The notes under the pieces were generated by a model, which made no database searches, was not told the DNA's origin, and saw only the letters and a program-made list of their open reading frames with translations. A stretch of DNA of 64,000 nucleotides, taken from NCBI GenBank assembly GCA_965243105.1, contig CBDEUC010000001.1:1-64000 (forward strand). The letters are read 5' to 3'. This DNA comes from WLWS01 sp965243105. GTDB lineage: Bacteria; Pseudomonadota; Gammaproteobacteria; Eutrophobiales; Eutrophobiaceae. This document shows, piece by piece, positions 59,371-64,000 of the stretch (the first letter of the stretch is position 1; the number at the start of each line of letters is the position of its first letter). The position numbers and the translations under genes are program-made.

Positions 59371-60291
59371 ATGAGTCAACGACTGCTTTACCTGCTTGTA
59401 CCTGATTCCAATATCAGTCCATTTGATGCGACCATTGCCGTGGACGCCGGATTTAGCCAGGTATTTCCCATGACTGGTATCGGCAAGAATGACGTTACGG
59501 CCCTGACCCAGGACGCTATCTTCGCCCGGCCGCCGGCCAGCTTTAACAAGACCGGCATTTTCCTCGGTGGCAAAGATGTTCACCTTGCCACGGATATGTT
59601 CAGGATAGCCCGCAAGGCCATGGTCAAACCATTTGAGGCAAGCGTATTTGCAGATCCCAACGGAGCCTACACCACTTCAGCCAGCATCGTGGCACTTGTA
59701 GAGCAGGCCTTGAATGAGCGGGCGGGAGAAAACCTGGAAGGACAGGAAGTAACTGTGCTCGGTGCAGGTCCGGTGGGTCTTTGCACCGCGGTATTGATGG
59801 CACGTCATGGTGCCAAAACAACACTGGGCAAGTTAACTGCAGCAGATGACCGCGATTACTCTGAGCGGTTTTTCCAGAGATATGAAGTGGAAGTGGAGTG
59901 GAAAAATGCCCTGACCCTGCGAGACCGTGTAAAAACCATCAAGTCAGCTAACGTACTGATCAGCGCGGCGAGGGCGGGTATTCGTATACTCGAAAAAGAT
60001 GTGCTTGATGTTGCCGAGAACCTGGTTGTTGCTGCAGATGCCAACGCTGTCCCCCCGGCTGGCATAGAAGGCATCGAACTGAATCACAAATTTGAACGCG
60101 TAAAATCAGGTGAGGGATATTTTAGCAGCATCGGACCCCTGGCTATTGGAAATGTAAAGTATCGAACACAGTTTGGCATGTTCGAGAAAATGCAGAATTC
60201 AAGAGAGGCGCTTTACCTCGATTTTATCGACGCCTATGACTTTGCCAAGGCGGAAGTTATGGCCCTGGAACTTGACAAGGATGCTGCGTAG
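59371..60291 (+). CDS. Methylene-tetrahydromethanopterin dehydrogenase (MtdB-like)
   Basis: 306 residues with a GGAGG ribosome site. It aligns by eye with MtdB of methylotrophs: SPFDATIAVDAGF near 16-28, TGIFLGGKD, FADPNGAYTT, LNERAGENLEGQEVTVLGAGPVG (cofactor-binding loop), VAADANAVPPAGI and ALAIGNVKYRTQ. MtdB oxidises methylene-H4MPT with NAD(P) in formaldehyde oxidation. No other H4MPT-pathway genes are in the window, and the role could be in a different one-carbon carrier. Confidence 0.82.
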   Translation: MSQRLLYLLVPDSNISPFDATIAVDAGFSQVFPMTGIGKNDVTALTQDAIFARPPASFNKTGIFLGGKDVHLATDMFRIARKAMVKPFEASVFADPNGAYTTSASIVALVEQALNERAGENLEGQEVTVLGAGPVGLCTAVLMARHGAKTTLGKLTAADDRDYSERFFQRYEVEVEWKNALTLRDRVKTIKSANVLISAARAGIRILEKDVLDVAENLVVAADANAVPPAGIEGIELNHKFERVKSGEGYFSSIGPLAIGNVKYRTQFGMFEKMQNSREALYLDFIDAYDFAKAEVMALELDKDAA

Positions 60292-60300
60292 CGTAGCAAG

Positions 60301-60561
60301 CTAGCTCAGGAAACCACGAGGTGAAGTTGGAACCCTGTGGTCGTTTTCAATTAGCATGTTTTCGATAATGTCCTTTGCTTCCACGACCTGCTGGTAGTCG
60401 TCTGCCTGGTTGACTTCAACTACTGCACAATTGAGGATGATGTCAATTTCGTCCTCTGATATCAGGTCTTTCTTCTCCATTATATTCAGAAGTGTCTTTA
60501 CCAGCGCGAGGCAGGCAACACCATTCGGGTCTCCATTTATCTCAGTTGTTGCGAATTTCAT
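60301..60561 (-). CDS. Hypothetical protein, 86 residues
   Basis: 86 residues from ATG 60561 with a GGGGAG ribosome site. It has no signal peptide or membrane segment. Visible blocks are MKFATTEINGDPNGVACLALVKTL-like N-terminus and EVNQADDYQQVVEAKDIIENML. I do not recognise a family. It is convergent with the mtdB-like gene, so the neighbourhood does not show a shared transcript. The upstream gap 60562-60849 holds nothing recognised. Confidence 0.55.
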   Translation of the reverse strand: MKFATTEINGDPNGVACLALVKTLLNIMEKKDLISEDEIDIILNCAVVEVNQADDYQQVVEAKDIIENMLIENDHRVPTSPRGFLS

Positions 60562-60849
60562 GCTTGTACTCCCCGGTTTAATTTTTATTCCTTGCTGTCT
60601 TTTTTTTAGCGGTAAGGTAGAAGTTGCAATCCCCATACCACGACAGGCAGGGCTGGTAATCCACAGGAACAGCCTGTGACTCGCGTCTCACTTGACCAGG
60701 GAAGATTGTGATGGCTCTCACATAAAAGCCTGTAATTTTTACAAAAACAGCTTAATCAAACTGTGAAATCGTTCGCCGAGGTCCAGCGTGGCGAAGGTAT
60801 TTGTCGCCTGTCCCAGACAAGATAAGCAGGAGGGGGAAGCAGTGATAAC

Positions 60850-61956
60850 CTAGCGAAGACAGGACGCTACTTCGTCAGCGATAGCCAGGCTTGATGTCAG
60901 GCCGGGGGATTCGATTCCGAAAAGATTTACCAGGCCGGGGATACCATGTCGGGCTTCAGCCTGGATCACAAAATCTCCGGCAGGCTGGTTTGCTCCGGCA
61001 ATTTTTGGGCGAATTCCTGTATAAGATGGTTGCAGTTTGCTCTCGTCAAGATCGGGATAGTATTTTTTTATGGCTTCCACGATGCGCGCTCTTTGATACT
61101 CGTCGAAACTATAATCAATCCCGTCTATCCATTGAACATCCGGGCCAAATCGAACCTGGCCGGCGAGGTCAAGCGTGATGTGAATACCGAGGCCGCCTTT
61201 TTCAGCAACCGGGTAGATCAAGCGTGAGAACGGCGCTTTTCCTCCCAGCGTGTAGTAATGACCCCTTGCGTAGTAACGCGCAGGTATCTCAAGTGTGCTG
61301 TCAAGCAATCTTGCAACGTCCCAGGCGTGAAGGCCGGCCGAATTTACCAGCCAGTTACAGGCCAGTTCGAATTCATTGTCACCCTCGATTTTAATAACAA
61401 AGCGATTTGAATCCCGGTGTATATCGGATACTTTTGAATGGTAGGCAATCATGCCATTGCTATGTTCAATGTCACCAACCAGCGCCTGCATGTACTCATG
61501 GCTGTCTATTATCCCGGTGGACGGAGAAAAAAGACCACGCACTGCGTTGACAGCAGGTTCCAGTTCAGAAATTTCCTCGGCAGATTTGAACGACAGGTCG
61601 GTGACACCATTCCTTGCTGCCTGCTCCCTGTACCTGTCCAGGCTAGCTACTTCGCTATCACTGCTTGCAACGATGAGCTTACCCACGTTCCTGTGGGCGA
61701 CTCCTCTTTCTTCACAATACCGGTAAAGCAGGGTCTTGCCCTTCACACAAAGCAGCGCTTTCAGAGAATGTTCAGGATAATAGATCCCCGCGTGGATGAC
61801 TTCGGAATTTCGACTGCTGGTTTCCGTACCAAAGCTGGCGTGCTGTTCTAGTACCATGACATCGTGACCCTGCATCGCCAGCACGCGTGCACAGGCCAGG
61901 CCGACGGCCCCCGCCCCGACGACTACGCAATCGACATGCTCAGCATTAGCGCTCAT
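60850..61956 (-). CDS. FAD-dependent 2-hydroxyacid oxidase, LhgO-like
   Basis: 368 residues from ATG 61956. N-terminal dinucleotide motif GAGAVGLACARVL (about 13-25), followed by SRNSEVIHAGIYY, which is typical of L-2-hydroxyglutarate oxidase, and a C-terminal YTGIRPKIAG with FGIESPGLTSSLAIAD. It oxidises L-2-hydroxyglutarate or a similar hydroxyacid and feeds electrons to the chain. It starts four bases after the stop of the upstream transporter gene, so the two are coupled. Confidence 0.82.
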   Translation of the reverse strand: MSANAEHVDCVVVGAGAVGLACARVLAMQGHDVMVLEQHASFGTETSSRNSEVIHAGIYYPEHSLKALLCVKGKTLLYRYCEERGVAHRNVGKLIVASSDSEVASLDRYREQAARNGVTDLSFKSAEEISELEPAVNAVRGLFSPSTGIIDSHEYMQALVGDIEHSNGMIAYHSKVSDIHRDSNRFVIKIEGDNEFELACNWLVNSAGLHAWDVARLLDSTLEIPARYYARGHYYTLGGKAPFSRLIYPVAEKGGLGIHITLDLAGQVRFGPDVQWIDGIDYSFDEYQRARIVEAIKKYYPDLDESKLQPSYTGIRPKIAGANQPAGDFVIQAEARHGIPGLVNLFGIESPGLTSSLAIADEVASCLR

Positions 61957-61960
61957 CGAT

Positions 61961-63223
61961 TCAGTCGAAGGTCCCCTTTTCAAAAAACCTTCCAAGGTAA
62001 ATGCCGGTCAATGCCCAGGCAGTAGCAATGACAGCACCGACTGCAGCAACCGCGCCCATGCCCAGTCCCAGGCCCGCGGTGAGTGCGGTAAATGCCCAGG
62101 CATTCAACGCATCGCCACCGCGGTAGACGACAATATCGATGACCGGTTTGGCCTTGAAGCGCGTTTCACGATCGACATTTGTAAACAGCATCTCGCGTCC
62201 CGGCTTGGTGATGGCATAGTTACCTGCACGTCGTGCAAACTGCAGGAAAAGCACGACTCCAACAATCGGACTTGCAGCGAGTAACAACATGCCGCATATG
62301 ATGAAGACCGGCACAAGCGCCAGGGTGGTGGGCATGCCAAACTTGTTGACCAGGCGACCTGTTGCAAACATGGCCACAAGGAAAGTCATGACATTTACAG
62401 CCCAGTCAAGCACCGCGAGAATCTGTGTACGTGAATCCTTGTCAAATACAGCAAGCAGGTTTTTCTGTTCAAAGTAGATAAAGGAGGAAATAGCGGTGTA
62501 GAGAAAAATAAAGGCTCCGATAGCCAGCAGGTAAGGCCGCGTGAAAAACAGGCTGAAGCCGCTAAAAGGGTTGCCACCGATCCTTTCGTCATCAAGATTT
62601 ACACTGACATCGGTGTTTCCAAGTTCGCTGACCTTGAGCCTGGCGATATACATGGTCAGGAAAATTGGCAGGATCAGCATCGATGCGGCAATAAGCATCA
62701 GGTTATCAGTTCCCAGCTTGCCTGCGAATAATGCGGGTACGGAGGGACCTAGCAATGCACCGGCACTGGCACCGGATGCGATAAAACCATAAAGCCTGGT
62801 AGATTGTTGCCTGCTATAGACATCCGACATAAAACTCCAGAACAGTGAAACATGAAACAGGGCATAGACACTGACCCACAGGTAAAAACTCTTGTCGACA
62901 AGCGTCCTGTCATCAAAGAATTTCACTCCCAGGTAAAACGCAATAAATGAAAGACCAAAGAAAATGTACATCCCTGGTACAAGGTGGTGAAATTTTACCC
63001 GTGACACTGCGAACCCGTAGAGTGAAACAATTCCCGCACTGGCAAAAAAGTTCAGGGTCCAGAGGAAACTGACCTCCGCGTCACTCCAGTCACTGGCCAT
63101 AGCGTCGCGCACGGGTCGAAGAATGTAGTAAGCAGCCATCAGGACAAAAACAAAAGAAAATGAGGCCAGGGTTGCCTTGAGCTCATGCTTTTCAATAAGC
63201 AGCGCTTTCTGTAACAGTTTCAT
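61961..63223 (-). CDS. MFS-type / nucleotide-exchanger-like transporter
   Basis: 420 residues from ATG 63223 with about twelve membrane helices; an in-frame start at 63361 would add 46 unlikely residues and overlap the PPOX start. It shows the LMAAYYILRPVRDAM motif and the SDVYSRQQSTRLYGFIASGAS loop common to AAA/TLC-related bacterial MFS proteins. The substrate is unknown. The coupled hydroxyacid oxidase suggests uptake or export of an organic acid, as inference. Confidence 0.75.
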   Translation of the reverse strand: MKLLQKALLIEKHELKATLASFSFVFVLMAAYYILRPVRDAMASDWSDAEVSFLWTLNFFASAGIVSLYGFAVSRVKFHHLVPGMYIFFGLSFIAFYLGVKFFDDRTLVDKSFYLWVSVYALFHVSLFWSFMSDVYSRQQSTRLYGFIASGASAGALLGPSVPALFAGKLGTDNLMLIAASMLILPIFLTMYIARLKVSELGNTDVSVNLDDERIGGNPFSGFSLFFTRPYLLAIGAFIFLYTAISSFIYFEQKNLLAVFDKDSRTQILAVLDWAVNVMTFLVAMFATGRLVNKFGMPTTLALVPVFIICGMLLLAASPIVGVVLFLQFARRAGNYAITKPGREMLFTNVDRETRFKAKPVIDIVVYRGGDALNAWAFTALTAGLGLGMGAVAAVGAVIATAWALTGIYLGRFFEKGTFD

Positions 63224-63348
63224 ATTTTTCCCGTCGCGCAAGACAGTTGATCTAATGTAAAGGGTCTTATTTATGCTCGAAATGAAAAATAACAGGAAAC
63301 GGATAAATTTAGTACTATTCTGCAGCTGCTCAACACTCGGAGGAAGGC

Positions 63349-63780
63349 ATGTTCCAGGCAATGACAGATGAAGAAATCCAGGAATTTATCAGCGGTAGTT
63401 CCCGTACCGGGAAATTGGCAACGGTTCGTGCAGATGGCAGACCTCACTGTATGCCCATATGGTGTTGTTTTGAAGATGGTTACATTTATTTCATGACCAT
63501 GGATTCAACCGTAAAGGCTCGCAATATTGAACGCGACAAACGAGTCAGTCTCACGTTTGACAATGAGTCTTTCCCATTTGATTTTGTGAGTGTCGAAGGT
63601 GAAGCGGAAGTCGTCGATGTCAGCGAAGAAGAACGACTTGGATTTGCAACCAGGATAGCCGCTCGCTATGTGCCTGCTGGCAGGGCAGAGGAATTTGGTA
63701 AACGGAACGCGGTGCCCGAGGAACTGGTTATTCGTATCAAGCCAGTCAAGTATATCTCGGCAAAAAGCCTGGCAAATTAA
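63349..63780 (+). CDS. PPOX-class (pyridoxamine-oxidase-fold) oxidoreductase
   Basis: 143 residues with GGAGG six bases before ATG 63349. The split beta-barrel is recognised from RTGKLATVRADGRPHCMPIWCCFEDG and STVKARNIERDKRVSLTFD, as in Rv1155-type F420- or FMN-binding proteins. It has no extra domain. It probably reduces a small molecule with F420 or FMN. It is followed by a terminator and is convergent with the partial methyltransferase. Confidence 0.82.
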   Translation: MFQAMTDEEIQEFISGSSRTGKLATVRADGRPHCMPIWCCFEDGYIYFMTMDSTVKARNIERDKRVSLTFDNESFPFDFVSVEGEAEVVDVSEEERLGFATRIAARYVPAGRAEEFGKRNAVPEELVIRIKPVKYISAKSLAN

Positions 63781-63786
63781 TCAATT

Positions 63787-63828
63787 CATCCCGGCGAGAT
63801 AATAAACTCACCGGGATGAGTTATTTTT
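63787..63828 (+). terminator. Rho-independent terminator after the PPOX gene
   Basis: CATCCCGG (63787-63794) pairs with CCGGGATG (63811-63818), with GAG/CTC inside, followed by AGTTATTTTT. Confidence 0.75.
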
Positions 63829-64000
63829 CTATTTTGCCTTTCGATATAGCAGTGTCATACGGTTAGATTCGCCGATGGCCCTGTTTTTCGCCTTCATGGC
63901 TTCATCCTTTACGCCAAAAAGACTTGGCGGAAGACGCCAGACATAGTCTTTCTCACCGGGTTGATCTGCAGGGTTACGGTTGATATCGCTCTCACCTACA
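63829..64000 (-). CDS. Class I SAM-dependent methyltransferase, C-terminal part (cut by window end)
   Basis: The minus strand from 64000 reads an open frame of 56 residues ending at the stop 63829-63831. It contains GESDINRNPADQ, YVWRLPPSLFG and ends IGESNRMTLLYRKAK. This matches the C-terminal end of a family of secreted or cytoplasmic class I methyltransferases whose last strand reads like S/N-R-M-T-L-x-F. The catalytic part lies outside the window. Confidence 0.6.
   Translation of the reverse strand, partial: VGESDINRNPADQPGEKDYVWRLPPSLFGVKDEAMKAKNRAIGESNRMTLLYRKAK

Overview
The window looks like a chromosomal stretch of a heterotrophic gammaproteobacterium, probably marine or aquatic. 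The basis is a QueF of the long gammaproteobacterial type, a PilF/PilW-like lipoprotein, UrcA, DUF6152 and DUF885 proteins, two ECF sigma/anti-sigma operons, several c-di-GMP proteins and moderate G+C. I cannot name a genus. No rRNA, CRISPR array, transposase, integrase or phage gene was seen. One tRNA (Arg, anticodon CCU) is present.

Layout. 0.08-1.7 kb: a TetR-type regulator and a divergent glutathione S-transferase, both broken by many single-base deletions that look more like sequence error than decay. 1.7-8.1 kb: HD-domain protein, DUF3592 protein, secreted TPR protein, four-EF-hand secreted protein, an ECF sigma/zinc anti-sigma operon and an SDR. 8.3-11.5 kb: KamA-type radical SAM aminomutase, a J-domain protein and a Ser/Thr kinase fused to a PilZ domain. 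11.5-14.1 kb: two lipoproteins and a Rieske oxygenase with one frameshift. 14.3-19 kb: UrcA, a second ECF sigma operon, a PP2C phosphatase convergent with a second Ser/Thr kinase, and the tRNA. 19-27 kb: a TMTC-like membrane TPR protein, cytochrome c' with cytochrome b561, and a response-regulator-GGDEF-EAL protein behind a hybrid histidine kinase. 27-31 kb: a three-subunit molybdenum hydroxylase with a MoaD/ThiS-like protein. 31-36.4 kb: DUF885 lipoprotein and a large PAS-GGDEF-EAL protein.

36.6-49 kb looks catabolic: amidase, isochorismatase-like hydrolase, Rieske oxygenase, two meta-cleavage-type alpha/beta hydrolases, type I extradiol dioxygenase, degenerate M20 protein, three SDRs (two with altered catalytic residues, one at 7.4 kb normal), P450, MarR regulator and an unusual NRAMP-fold transporter. 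A perfect 16-bp inverted repeat sits between the P450 and marR. Together with the molybdenum hydroxylase, the enzymes would suit hydroxylation, ring opening and amide hydrolysis of an aromatic, possibly N-heterocyclic, compound. That pathway is an inference.

49-64 kb: a double [4Fe-4S] protein, a phosphoribosyltransferase coupled to queF, secreted DUF6152-type proteins, an LLM oxidoreductase/VOC/enoyl-CoA hydratase operon, flavin reductase, MFS transporter, EthD protein, PilF-like lipoprotein, an MtdB-like dehydrogenase, an LhgO-like FAD oxidase coupled to a transporter, a PPOX protein and the 3' end of a methyltransferase.

The most unusual sequence signals are a three-copy structured intergenic repeat (31.2, 38.6 and 40.0 kb) whose stems show compensatory changes and whose second and third copies bracket the Rieske gene in inverted orientation; the kinase-PilZ fusion; the P450/marR operator; and a group of enzymes in one cluster that have lost hallmark catalytic or metal-binding residues.
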